Shown: one piece after another, positions 1 through 6,223 of the stretch
How positions within the stretch are numbered: position 1 is the first letter of the stretch
How the letters are laid out: every line of letters begins with the position of its first letter
Origin: an uncultured Oscillospiraceae bacterium
Lineage (GTDB): Bacteria > Bacillota > Clostridia > Oscillospirales > Ruminococcaceae
Length of the DNA stretch: 30,882 bases
NCBI GenBank assembly: GCA_910578755.1
Contig: CAJTSZ010000002.1
Span: forward strand, 1-30,882
Direction of reading: 5' to 3'
Notes under the pieces: generated by a model
Databases searched by the model: none
Told to the model about the DNA's origin: nothing
The model's input: the letters and a program-made list of their open reading frames with translations, nothing else
Position numbers and translations under genes: made by a program

Positions 1-615
1 TCAGATGAAGAAATCATTGCCCAAATAAAAGAAATTCCCGAACTAATCAATGCTAAGCTGAAAACAGGCATGAACCCATTTGTGGCAGCTGTTGCCCAAG
101 GGCGGCTTTCTGTTGCAAAGGCACTCAGCAATATGGGGGCGGATATTCATTGGACATGTGCGGCATGTGAAGGCAATGCCTTAAATGCTGCCAAAACCCC
201 TCAACAAGCAGATGAAATTCTTGCATTGGGAGTTGAAATAGAAAAGAATCTGCTGCTTGCAAAACCGTTCAAAAACCCCGCTATCGCAGCAGCGCTCAAC
301 AACAAAAAAATAATGCTGCTCTATTGGCTAAATAAACAAAAACAAATTTTTGCAGATGACGAAACATATCTTGCAGAGCTTTTTTATGAAACAATACGCA
401 CAGTATCAATAGTCAATCAATATGGCACGCTTTCCAGCATTATTGCAGATGAAGAATTATTTTATATTTTAAAAGATATATATTCTAAATTGGATGATGT
501 AAAGTCAATCCAACTGTATCATAGCTCTTTAAGGCGGATTGAAGATAAAAACTTAGAAGATAGAAAAAAAGAGTTACGAAAAATATTGAATACAAGAAAA
601 AAGGAAATTCTGTAA
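1..615 (+). CDS. Ankyrin-repeat protein, 5' end outside window
   Basis: The frame is open from base 1, so the start lies upstream; 204 C-terminal residues are visible. The stretch around the first internal Met (base 70) reads like an ankyrin repeat: N-P-F-V-A-A-V-A-Q-G-R-L followed by a helix and G-A-D-I-H. A second degenerate repeat runs to about residue 100 (K-N-P-A-I-A-A-A-L-N-N-K-K). The last 80 residues are charged and helical, rich in Lys, Glu and Arg. Ankyrin proteins mediate protein binding; no catalytic motif is seen. The DNA is clearly more AT-rich than the genes from 2 kb onward, as is the next gene, which suggests acquired DNA. In Firmicutes, single ankyrin proteins of this kind often sit in polymorphic-toxin immunity clusters; that role here is inference only. 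The Met at base 70 is unlikely to be the real start because the repeat-like frame continues upstream of it. Confidence 0.72.
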   Translation, partial: SDEEIIAQIKEIPELINAKLKTGMNPFVAAVAQGRLSVAKALSNMGADIHWTCAACEGNALNAAKTPQQADEILALGVEIEKNLLLAKPFKNPAIAAALNNKKIMLLYWLNKQKQIFADDETYLAELFYETIRTVSIVNQYGTLSSIIADEELFYILKDIYSKLDDVKSIQLYHSSLRRIEDKNLEDRKKELRKILNTRKKEIL

Positions 616-780
616 ACGGGGATATAATTACTCTCTATGGCGTAGCTTATATGTCCCAGTGAAAAGCCAAAACAGGGCGGCAGCTTAACCATCTGGATAG
701 TTGGAACAGACGTAGAACAAAATGGTTTTCACCGGGAAGATGTGCTGTACTTGGGTCAGCTGGAATTGGAGGTATTTTTT

Positions 781-1386
781 ATGCTTATAACCTTAACAGA
801 TGGAAGTAAAATTATTCTACAAGATGAGGATGGCCTTTTATTATCTTTCATCTCAAATAATAAAACCAAAGCTACATACCAGCTCCCATATCATTCTGGT
901 GGTTATGGCGGCGGTTCATTATTGTTGTCACCATCTGAAAAATATGTAATTTTTTCTTACTTTTCGGGTCAAAGCGAAGAAGGGTTCACATTGCTTGAAA
1001 TTGTGGATAATCAGTTTAAATTCTTATATGATTCTGGCTATTTATATGGGGAAGCTGCCAACTACGGTTTTGCAGATAACGAGAAAATTTTAGTTCAAAC
1101 TTTTCGTACAGATTCATGGTATAAGGAAAATGCAAAAACAGATAAAAACGGGGATTTATATTACACCTTTGGGGAATTAAACCTGCTCAATCTGGAAACC
1201 TTTAATCTGGAAAGGCATACAATTCTCGTTTATCCCTCTGATGATTGGGAAGAAGAAGAAACAGATGTTGGTACATTTTTGTTTACCGATATAGCAGACG
1301 GAATGTTGCGGGCAAAAATGCCGTGGGGGAACGAAATTTTTCAGTATCCATTGCAAAAAACGCTTGTTATTAAATTCAGTAAATAA
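781..1386 (+). CDS. Hypothetical protein, 201 aa, possibly immunity-type
   Basis: I do not recognise this family. The ATG at 781 is chosen over a GTG at 742 in the same frame because GGAGG (768-772) lies 8 nt before it. The protein is acidic and rich in aromatic residues and beta-strand-like segments, with no signal peptide, membrane segment or catalytic motif. A Gly-rich turn (G-G-Y-G-G-G-S) near residue 40 is followed by L-L-S-P-S-E-K-Y, a pattern common in beta-propeller-like blades. It sits 165 bp after an ankyrin-repeat gene and is equally AT-rich. The 165-bp gap contains in-frame coding-looking sequence (646-780) that runs into this gene without a good start, perhaps a remnant of something larger. 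A cytosolic immunity protein is a reasonable guess, not a demonstrated function. Confidence 0.6.
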   Translation: MLITLTDGSKIILQDEDGLLLSFISNNKTKATYQLPYHSGGYGGGSLLLSPSEKYVIFSYFSGQSEEGFTLLEIVDNQFKFLYDSGYLYGEAANYGFADNEKILVQTFRTDSWYKENAKTDKNGDLYYTFGELNLLNLETFNLERHTILVYPSDDWEEEETDVGTFLFTDIADGMLRAKMPWGNEIFQYPLQKTLVIKFSK

Positions 1387-1456
1387 TTTTGTATCTGTCA
1401 AGTTAACTCCAAATAGGGCCGCCGCCCCATAAGAAAGTTTTCCGCCGGCCCTTTGG

Positions 1457-1485
1457 TTGACTTTTTAAAGGGGATAGGGTAAAAT
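1457..1485 (+). promoter_or_regulatory. Promoter of rnpB
   Basis: TTGACT (1457-1462), a 17-nt spacer and TAAAAT (1480-1485). The predicted start, 7-8 nt downstream, coincides with the first base of the RNase P RNA P1 helix at 1493, which supports the call. Confidence 0.8.
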
Positions 1486-1492
1486 ACTTTAG

Positions 1493-1844
1493 GTGAGTAA
1501 GCAGGATGGCAGCGTGTGCAGCCCGAAAGGGCGTATATGAGGAAAGTCCGGGCTTCATAGGGCAGGATAGCTGCTAACGGCAGCCGAAGGCGACTTTAGG
1601 GAAAGTGCAACAGAGAGATACCGCAGGGCAACCTGTAAGGGTGGAAAGGCGAGGTAAGAGCTCACCGGGGTGCAGGAGACTGCACTGCCATGTAAACCCT
1701 ATCCGAAGCAACACCGTAACCGTATGCAAAGTGAATTGCGGCGGCCCGCCGTCCATTTTGCGGGTAGGTGGCTTGATCTGCCGGGCAACCGGCAGGCTAG
1801 ATAGATTGTCATCATAACAGAACCCGGCTTATATGCTTAGTCAC
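1493..1844 (+). ncRNA. rnpB: RNase P RNA (catalytic subunit)
   Basis: This is the RNA subunit of ribonuclease P, which trims the 5' leader from pre-tRNAs. The universally conserved 5' core GAGGAAAGTCCGGGC lies at 1539-1553 and its partner ACAGAACCCGGCTTA at 1817-1831; together they form helix P4. The ends pair as P1: 1493-1503 with 1834-1844, ten of eleven positions complementary. An internal AGGGTGGAAAGGCGAGGTAAGAG-like core segment (split here: AGGGTGGAAAGG, then AGGTAAGAGCTC) lies near 1638-1662. The length of about 352 nt and layout fit the ancestral A type rather than the Bacillus B type; that subtype call is by eye. The gene has its own promoter and a strong terminator immediately after it. 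Several open frames across this interval are not genes. Confidence 0.97.
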
Positions 1845-1878
1845 AAAAACCCCCTTGGCTTAGGCCAAGGGGGTTTTT
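1845..1878. terminator. Bidirectional terminator between rnpB and the small Cys-protein gene
   Basis: Ten-bp perfect stem CCCCCTTGGC / GCCAAGGGGG with a TTAG loop, flanked by five A on the left and five T on the right, so it can stop transcription from both sides. Confidence 0.93.
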
Positions 1879-1883
1879 ACGGG

Positions 1884-2057
1884 TTATTGGTTGTTTTCGT
1901 TGGTAGAAAGGTGCTTTTCACAGTCCAGCTTATCGCATTTATAGCTAAACAGGCAGCGGGGAGTGGCCTTTCCGTTTTCATCATAAATATTTTCCAGTGG
2001 AACATTGCCCTGAAATTTGGGGCAGTAGCGCTCGGTAAGATTTTTAAATTGGTTCAT
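1884..2057 (-). CDS. Small conserved-type cysteine-containing protein, 57 aa
   Basis: The start is the ATG at 2057 (M-N-Q-F-K-N-L-T-E-R), preceded by AGAGG 8-9 nt upstream; a longer frame upstream has no ribosome-binding site. The protein is hydrophilic, with four cysteines at residues 12, 35, 40 and 46, which could hold a metal ion. There is no signal peptide or membrane segment. I recognise it only as the kind of small hypothetical protein common next to rnpB or housekeeping genes in Clostridia and cannot name a function. It is convergent with rnpB and shares its terminator. Confidence 0.6.
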   Translation of the reverse strand: MNQFKNLTERYCPKFQGNVPLENIYDENGKATPRCLFSYKCDKLDCEKHLSTNENNQ

Positions 2058-2155
2058 ATCCAAAACCTCTTTTCTGTTTTCAGGAGATTGGTAAATCCAT
2101 CTTACCCTTATCATACTCTATTTTGCCCCAAGGGGCAATAGTAAAACAGTGGAAT

Positions 2156-2788
2156 TTAAATAAAGGGGATGCGCTTTTCGGGCTGGGGCGGCGTCAGCTT
2201 GGCGCGGGCCGTAATGGGCAGCATAAGCTGAAGGAACAAAATAAGCAAAATGGTTTCAATAGGAAGCATAACAATATTTTTTATAATACTTCTACCTAAA
2301 TAGTAAAGGTAGCCCTTACCCATAAGCATGGAATTCCACAAGGCGCCAAGGCCAATGTTAACAAATACGTTAACACACAGCTTGCAGCAGAATATCTTTA
2401 CCATGGAAATGCGGGTGCGGTAAAAAAAGATGGCGTAAAAAAAGGAACCCAGCATGGCAGTAATGGTGTAGCCAAAAAAGAAGCCATAAGGGGAAGGGTG
2501 AAGCACAAATTCTAAAATATCGCAAACAAAGCCGGAACCAAGGGCTAAAACGGGGCCGTAAATCATGGCGCCCAAGGCGTTAACAAAAAAACCAAAGTAA
2601 ACATTAAGGTTTTCACCCAAAGGGATGTAAAAGGAAGCAATAATAATGCGCAGGGCAATAAACAGGGCGGCAATCATTAAATTGCGCAGTTTTTTTGCGT
2701 CCTTGGAAGCAGCCTGCCAGTAAGCAGGGGAAAAAGGCGTGGCAAACAGCTTGTTGCTTGTGTTTGGGTTTGTGTTCGTGTTGGACAT
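2156..2788 (-). CDS. folT: ECF transporter S component, folate family
   Basis: The substrate-binding membrane subunit of an energy-coupling-factor importer for folates, 210 aa. After a hydrophilic Asn/Thr-rich N-terminus (about 30 residues) come L-R-N-L-M-I-A-A-L-F-I-A-L-R and the segment I-P-L-G-E-N-L-N-V-Y-F-G-F-F-V-N-A-L-G, both typical of the FolT family; about six hydrophobic segments follow, then Y-Y-L-G-R-S-I-I-K-N. The start at 2788 has GGAGG 6-7 nt upstream; the frame extends another 37 codons upstream but only through the riboswitch. The EcfA/EcfA'/EcfT energising module is not in the window, so this S component must borrow a shared one (known for group II ECF systems). The upstream THF riboswitch independently supports folate as substrate. 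The gene ends at 2156 with no strong terminator seen before 2057. Confidence 0.93.
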   Translation of the reverse strand: MSNTNTNPNTSNKLFATPFSPAYWQAASKDAKKLRNLMIAALFIALRIIIASFYIPLGENLNVYFGFFVNALGAMIYGPVLALGSGFVCDILEFVLHPSPYGFFFGYTITAMLGSFFYAIFFYRTRISMVKIFCCKLCVNVFVNIGLGALWNSMLMGKGYLYYLGRSIIKNIVMLPIETILLILFLQLMLPITARAKLTPPQPEKRIPFI

Positions 2789-2794
2789 AAAAAT

Positions 2795-2829
2795 ACCTCC
2801 TCTAAAATGGTGTTGCCACATAGAGGAGG
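2795..2829 (-). promoter_or_regulatory. Shine-Dalgarno-sequestering hairpin of folT
   Basis: Nine-bp perfect pairing between CCTCCTCTA (2829-2821) and TAGAGGAGG (2803-2795), the latter containing the folT ribosome-binding site; the loop can add a short UGG/CCA pairing. It lies just downstream of the THF aptamer and is the likely expression platform, giving translational control. Confidence 0.82.
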
Positions 2830-2845
2830 GAAAGCTCCCATATGC

Positions 2846-2944
2846 AGCAGCGGGATGCAGCTCCTGTACCGCAAGATACTCTTTTCGTCCGGTTGACAAC
2901 TCCCCGTTCAGCCGGCACTTAACGCACAGGAACTTACTCTGCTT
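2846..2944 (-). promoter_or_regulatory. THF (tetrahydrofolate) riboswitch
   Basis: Read on the minus strand, the RNA has AGAGUA just after a P1 strand (AGCAG, pairing with CUGCU at the 3' end), UUCCUGU pairing with ACAGGAG, the hallmark GCGUUAAGUGCCGG, then GGGGAGUUGUC, CCGGACGAA and the 3' segment CUGCAUCCCGCU. These match the conserved folT-RNA core as I remember it (GAGUA, CGUUAAGUG, ACGAA, GCAUCC). The element sits between a promoter and folT, where this class is normally found. Binding of THF derivatives is expected to lower folate-transporter expression when folate is plentiful. Confidence 0.92.
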
Positions 2945-3002
2945 GTTTTTGCAATTACTATTAATTCATAAGGGCCAACCCTTGCCAATCAATAACACAC
3001 AT

Positions 3003-3031
3003 ATTGTAACAGACAAAAAGCGGAATTGCAA
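3003..3031 (-). promoter_or_regulatory. Promoter of the THF riboswitch-folT unit
   Basis: On the minus strand: TTGCAA (3031-3026), 17-nt spacer, TACAAT (3008-3003). The predicted start near 2996 leaves about 50 nt before the riboswitch. Confidence 0.65.
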
Positions 3032-3052
3032 GAAAAATAAATCCAACTATGT

Positions 3053-3088
3053 TTAAAAAAGGAGAAGCCCGCCGTGGGCCTGTTAAAC
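3053..3088 (-). terminator. Probable terminator of the ccdA-tlpA operon
   Basis: On the minus strand a short GCCC-ACGGC-GGGC hairpin is followed by UUCUCC and six U, with an outer pairing GUUUAA/UUAAAC. It overlaps the stop codon of the thioredoxin-like gene. The stem is short, hence moderate confidence. Confidence 0.55.
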
Positions 3089-3733
3089 CAAAGGGCGTTC
3101 CCACTCATCGGCAAGCATTGTTTCCACCGCGCTTTCCAAAATCTCCTGAGAAATGGCGCTGGGCTGTATGGCCAAAAGATAGCCCTCCTTATCCACAAGA
3201 ACCGTAGTGGGCAGGCCGTAAACATTGTAGTTTGTGGCCGCGGAAAAATCGGTGTCAAAAAGGATGTCCATTTCCCAGCCGTTTTCCTCCACCAGGGCCT
3301 GGGCGCTTTCCTGGGTTTCCCGCTGCCCGTCGGTCATGTTTACCATTAAAAAGGCAATATCTTCGTTGTCCTTGTACTGTCCAATTACCGCGTTAAAGGC
3401 AGGCATTTCCGATTTGCAGGGGCCGCACCAGCTGGCCCAAAAGTTAATTACCAGGTATTTGCCCAAATAGTCGGAGGGGGAAACCTCCTCGCCGTCAGCA
3501 TTGTAAACAACAAAATCCGGGGCGGGGATGGGCTTCTTCTCGGTCGAGTCCTCCCCCTCTGCTGCCGATCCTTCCTGTGTATCTGCTACCGGTCCTTCCT
3601 CCTGGGCGGCAGGGGGAACAAGGCTGGGGTTGGCATATTCGCCGGAAAAGGTTTGGTACAGGTAGGCGCCCCCGCCCAAAAGGGCTGCCAAAGCAGCACA
3701 AAGGAGGATAAGGGCCGTTTTTTTATTTTCCAT
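3083..3733 (-). CDS. TlpA/ResA-type membrane-anchored thiol-disulfide oxidoreductase
   Basis: A thioredoxin-fold reductase of 216 aa acting outside the membrane. Residues 6-26 form a hydrophobic N-terminal anchor (no lipobox), 30-70 an acidic Pro/Glu/Ala-rich linker, and 72-216 an AhpC/TSA-thioredoxin domain. The active site W-C-G-P-C is at 102-106, preceded by N-F-W-A-S, and the cis-proline is in G-L-P-T-T (Pro175). It is translated just after ccdA (22 nt apart) and is very likely its redox partner: CcdA passes electrons across the membrane, and the TlpA-like protein reduces extracytoplasmic disulfides. Start: ATG at 3733 behind AAGGAGA. Targets are unknown; no cytochrome c biogenesis genes are near, so a role in sporulation or cell-envelope thiol repair is an alternative. 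Confidence 0.9.
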   Translation of the reverse strand: MENKKTALILLCAALAALLGGGAYLYQTFSGEYANPSLVPPAAQEEGPVADTQEGSAAEGEDSTEKKPIPAPDFVVYNADGEEVSPSDYLGKYLVINFWASWCGPCKSEMPAFNAVIGQYKDNEDIAFLMVNMTDGQRETQESAQALVEENGWEMDILFDTDFSAATNYNVYGLPTTVLVDKEGYLLAIQPSAISQEILESAVETMLADEWERPLV

Positions 3734-3754
3734 AAAAACAATCTCCTTTCAGTA

Positions 3755-4429
3755 TTAGCTAAACAGGGCCAGCAGGCGGCCCAAAAGGCCGGTTGCCATA
3801 AATACGCCGGTCAAAATAAGCAGGCTGCCGGATATGATGTTTATGATGCGGTAGTGCTGCTTCACCCAGTCAAAGGCGTTGGAAAGCTGGTCAATCAGCA
3901 GGGCGGAAAGCAAAAAGGGAATACCCAGGCCCGCAGAGTAAATAAGAAGCATAAGCACCCCCTGCAAGGTAGATTGGCCGCTGGCCGCAAGGGTGAGGGC
4001 GGAGCCTAAAAAGGCGCCGACACAGGGTGTCCAGCCAATGGAAAACAGAAGGCCAAAGCACAGGGCGGAAAAAAAGCCGGAAATTTTTACCGAATGGCTG
4101 GGCCGCAGGATTTTGTTCAGCAGGGGTATGGTAAAAAGGCCGGTGTAGTTGAGGCCAAAAAGGATAAGCAGCAGCCCGCCAATAAGGTTAAACCAGCCAA
4201 TGTGTTGGTTTAAAAACCGGCCGAAGGTGCCGGCCGCCGCGCCCAAAAGGAGAAAAACAATGGTAAAGCCCAGGATAAAGCCCAGGGCGTTTTTTAAAGT
4301 GGTGCCAGGGCTTTTGTTGGGCTGGCCGCTGGCGCCGGCAAAATAACAGATGTAAATAGGGACCATAGGGAGCATACAAGGGGAAATAAAGGTGATAATG
4401 CCTTCTAAAAACAATAGGAGATACTGCAT
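3755..4429 (-). CDS. ccdA: CcdA-family thiol-reducing membrane protein
   Basis: A six-helix membrane protein of 224 aa that carries reducing equivalents from cytosolic thioredoxin to outside partners. The two conserved cysteine motifs are visible: S-P-C-M-L-P near residue 18 and G-W-T-P-C-V-G-A-F near residue 136. Loops are short, as in the CcdA/DsbD-beta family. The ATG at 4429 is chosen (M-Q-Y-L-L-L-F-L-E-G) because the family starts just before the first helix; an AAAGGA lies about 10 nt upstream, and the 104 extra upstream codons run through hairpin-rich non-coding DNA. It is the first gene of a two-gene operon with the TlpA-like protein. Confidence 0.92.
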   Translation of the reverse strand: MQYLLLFLEGIITFISPCMLPMVPIYICYFAGASGQPNKSPGTTLKNALGFILGFTIVFLLLGAAAGTFGRFLNQHIGWFNLIGGLLLILFGLNYTGLFTIPLLNKILRPSHSVKISGFFSALCFGLLFSIGWTPCVGAFLGSALTLAASGQSTLQGVLMLLIYSAGLGIPFLLSALLIDQLSNAFDWVKQHYRIINIISGSLLILTGVFMATGLLGRLLALFS

Positions 4430-4452
4430 TGTGGAAAATCCTTTCTTTTTCA

Positions 4453-4487
4453 GGGGCACAGGTTTGGCAAAACCAAACCTGTGCCCC
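4453..4487. repeat. Perfect 15-bp inverted repeat upstream of ccdA
   Basis: GGGGCACAGGTTTGG, 5-nt loop, exact complement. On the minus strand it ends 23 nt before the ccdA start and could lie in the ccdA leader RNA. The right arm contains the first CCAAACCTGTGC copy. Confidence 0.85.
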
Positions 4488-4491
4488 CTCT

Positions 4492-4519
4492 CTTTTGGAG
4501 GTGTCAGCAACCTCCAAGC
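4492..4519 (+). repeat. Dispersed repeat module 1, copy A
   Basis: CTTTTGGAGG, 9 variable nt, CCTCCAAGC; extended by CTGT on the right. Same design as copies at 4955-4982 and 26056-26083. Confidence 0.8.
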
Positions 4520-4571
4520 CTGTGCCCTATGCAGGGCGAAAGTGTTCAGGCACTTCCAAGCCTGTGCTGTT

Positions 4572-4594
4572 GGGGCTTTCAGCCCCACACCCTG
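4572..4594 (+). repeat. Dispersed repeat module 2, copy A
   Basis: GGGGCTTTCAGCCCCA followed by CACCCTG. It is identical at 21 of 23 positions to the inverted copy at 5030-5052 and similar to 26001-26021. Confidence 0.75.
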
Positions 4595-4708
4595 ACCATA
4601 CGCTGTGGGGCTGGCGGTTGGCCGTGTTGGTGTGTACCTGTTGTTTGCAGGCTCTAACCGATAGAGCCTGGGAGTTTGGTAACGCCGAGCGCAGGCGAGG
4701 CTACTAAG

Positions 4709-4744
4709 CGGTTGGTCTGCCCCCTCCTTTGGGCAGACCAACCG
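4709..4744. repeat. Perfect 14-bp inverted repeat
   Basis: CGGTTGGTCTGCCC, 8-nt loop, exact complement. No T tract follows on either strand, so not a standard terminator. Confidence 0.85.
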
Positions 4745-4751
4745 TTGTGCA

Positions 4752-4816
4752 GAGGAGTGTTCCTTGCAACATGGCCATACACAAATGTGGGGCTATGTTA
4801 TAATAAAACACTCCTC
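4752..4816. repeat. Nested long hairpin
   Basis: Outer stem GAGGAGTGTT (4752-4761) with AACACTCCTC (4807-4816). Inside it AACATGGCC pairs with GGCTATGTT through one G-U on the plus strand, capped by a small CAC/GTG hairpin. The wobble survives only in plus-strand RNA. Confidence 0.7.
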
Positions 4817-4894
4817 AAACACCGGTTGCCGCCTTTCATTGAGTGGCACAGCCAAATAAGGGGTCCAGGGGGAACCCCTGGTGTGCTTTCTTTT

Positions 4895-4923
4895 CCCCTT
4901 TCTTTTCACATAAAAGAAAGGGG
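4895..4923. repeat. Perfect 12-bp inverted repeat
   Basis: CCCCTTTCTTTT, 5-nt loop, AAAAGAAAGGGG. It lies next to a second palindrome CCAGGGG-GAA-CCCCTGG (4865-4881). Confidence 0.85.
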
Positions 4924-4954
4924 TCGGGTTTGGGGGGAACCCCCAATGGTACAG

Positions 4955-4982
4955 GCTTGGAGGCAGCCCGTGCCTCCAAAAG
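4955..4982 (-). repeat. Dispersed repeat module 1, copy B
   Basis: On the minus strand CTTTTGGAGG, 9 variable nt, CCTCCAAGC, then CTGTACC. The fixed arms match copy A exactly while the 9-nt core differs. Confidence 0.8.
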
Positions 4983-5029
4983 AATGGGGCCCGGGGTGCG
5001 GGGCCGGGTAGGCCTTGCAAAGCAGAAAC

Positions 5030-5052
5030 CAGGGTTTGGGGCTGAAAACCCC
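5030..5052 (-). repeat. Dispersed repeat module 2, copy B
   Basis: On the minus strand GGGGTTTTCAGCCCCA followed by AACCCTG; two mismatches in 23 to the copy at 4572-4594. Confidence 0.75.
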
Positions 5053-5080
5053 ACAGAAGCGAATGCAACTTTGGCAAAGC

Positions 5081-5110
5081 CAAAGCCCTGTTGCAAACAA
5101 CAGGGCTTTG
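5081..5110. repeat. Perfect 13-bp inverted repeat
   Basis: CAAAGCCCTGTTG, CAAA loop, exact complement. No U tract directly follows, so its role is unknown. Confidence 0.85.
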
Positions 5111-5168
5111 GGAACACTGTTTTTATAAGTATGCCAAAAAATAGGGGGCTTTTCAAGGGGTTCCCCCG

Positions 5169-5190
5169 AAAAAAAGGAATTTCCATTCCC
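5169..5190 (-). terminator. Terminator of the alpha/beta hydrolase gene
   Basis: On the minus strand GGAAU-GGAA-AUUCC followed by seven U, directly after the stop codon at 5190-5192. Confidence 0.7.
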
Positions 5191-6200
5191 TAATTTTGCA
5201 AGCTGGGGGAAGCCGGGGGCCCAGAAGCCTCGGCAGAGGGCCCTTCTGCCACAGGGGCGGCTTTGGCAGGGAAACGGGAAACAATCCAGGCGCGAATTTC
5301 CTCCTGCACCTCCTGGTAATTGCTTTCGTTTAAAAGTTCGTGGCGGGCGCCGGGGTATAGCCGGGGAGTTACGTCCTTTACGCAGGCAGCCTTGGTCAGC
5401 TTGGCGTAAACCTCCTCCAGCCCCTCCCCGTAGTTGCCAACAGGGTCCATATCCCCAGAAAGTAGGAATACAGGCAGGTTAGGGTCCAGGGTGCGGTACC
5501 ACTGGGGGGAGTTGGAAAGCTGAACCAGGCGCAGCAAATCCTTGTAGCCGCTGGCAGTGAAAAGGAAATTGCAGTAAGGGTCTTTCAAGTATTGGTCTAC
5601 CACCGGTTCTTCCCGGGTAAGCCAGTCGTGGGTGGTGCGGGCCGGGGCAAAACGGCGGTTGTATTGGCCAAAAATCAGTTTGTTTAAAGAAGGGCAGCGG
5701 TAAAGAGGGCCTTTGGCGGCAATTACTGCATTGCAGGCGGCCAGCCCGGCAGGAATTAAGGGGTTGGAACCGCCGGTTCCGCAAAGAATAACGCCATTAA
5801 GCAGGTGGGAGTACTTGGAAAGGTATAGCCGGGAAACAAAGGAACCCATGCTGTGGCCAAATAGGAAGTAGGGCAGGTGGCTGTAATGCTTTTTCATAAT
5901 AAGGGTTAAACGGTGGACATCCTCCACCAGGTACTTGTAACCATGCTCCTTGGCAAAATACCCAAGCAGCTCCTTGCTGCCGGAGGAAGACCCATGTCCA
6001 ATATGGTCGTGCCCGCAAACAATAAAGCCCTCCTTGGCCAAAAATTCCATAAAACGGTCGTACCGGCTGATGTGTTCGCACATACCATGGACTATTTGTA
6101 CAATGCCAATGGGCTCCCCAAGGGGAATATACAAGGTAGCGTATACCTGGCTGACAGCATTGGAGCTGCGGAACCATATTTTAGATAATGTGTAATCCAT
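5190..6200 (-). CDS. Alpha/beta hydrolase, monoacylglycerol lipase/lysophospholipase-like
   Basis: A serine hydrolase of 336 aa in the Hydrolase_4 (S33-like) family. The oxyanion region V-H-G-M-C-E-H is near residue 38, the nucleophile elbow G-H-S-M-G-S is at 115-120 (Ser117), the likely catalytic Asp is Asp252 in G-D-M-D-P-V, and the His is His287 in G-A-R-H-E. H-G-M-x-E-H-x-x-R-Y near the N-terminus is typical of lysophospholipase/MGL proteins. No signal peptide is seen, so it acts in the cytosol on small esters. The last 25 residues are an Ala/Pro/Ser-rich tail outside the fold. Start: ATG at 6200 behind AAAGGAAG. The Usp-like gene ends 23 nt upstream, so the two may be co-transcribed. Confidence 0.88.
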   Translation of the reverse strand: MDYTLSKIWFRSSNAVSQVYATLYIPLGEPIGIVQIVHGMCEHISRYDRFMEFLAKEGFIVCGHDHIGHGSSSGSKELLGYFAKEHGYKYLVEDVHRLTLIMKKHYSHLPYFLFGHSMGSFVSRLYLSKYSHLLNGVILCGTGGSNPLIPAGLAACNAVIAAKGPLYRCPSLNKLIFGQYNRRFAPARTTHDWLTREEPVVDQYLKDPYCNFLFTASGYKDLLRLVQLSNSPQWYRTLDPNLPVFLLSGDMDPVGNYGEGLEEVYAKLTKAACVKDVTPRLYPGARHELLNESNYQEVQEEIRAWIVSRFPAKAAPVAEGPSAEASGPPASPSLQN

Positions 6201-6223
6201 AAAAATCTTCCTTTACTATAATA

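Larger units (their letters stand above)
4430..5189. repeat. Gene-free field of palindromes and dispersed repeat modules
   Basis: No credible gene lies in these 760 bp; frames here have no ribosome-binding sites and their translations are low-complexity shadows of inverted repeats. At least a dozen hairpins occur, roughly one per 50 bp, several with perfect stems of 12-15 bp (4453-4487, 4709-4744, 4895-4923, 5081-5110). Two repeat modules each occur here in both orientations (see separate entries) and again near 26.0 kb. Three near-identical CCAARCCTGTGC copies start at 4473, 4514 and 4556, spaced 41 and 42 nt. The layout resembles intergenic palindromic repeats of some Clostridia rather than a coding locus or CRISPR array. 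Confidence 0.75.

Noticed and set aside
1574..1817. Open frames on both strands at 1.6-1.8 kb
   Set aside because: They fall inside the RNase P RNA, whose conserved core motifs and P1 ends are clear.
4473..4567. Possible CRISPR array
   Set aside because: Only three 12-nt repeats, no constant repeat of 23-50 nt, hairpins inside the spacers and no cas genes nearby.
4676..5193. Several overlapping frames of 90-116 codons
   Set aside because: They run through palindromes on both strands, lack ribosome-binding sites and give low-complexity proteins.
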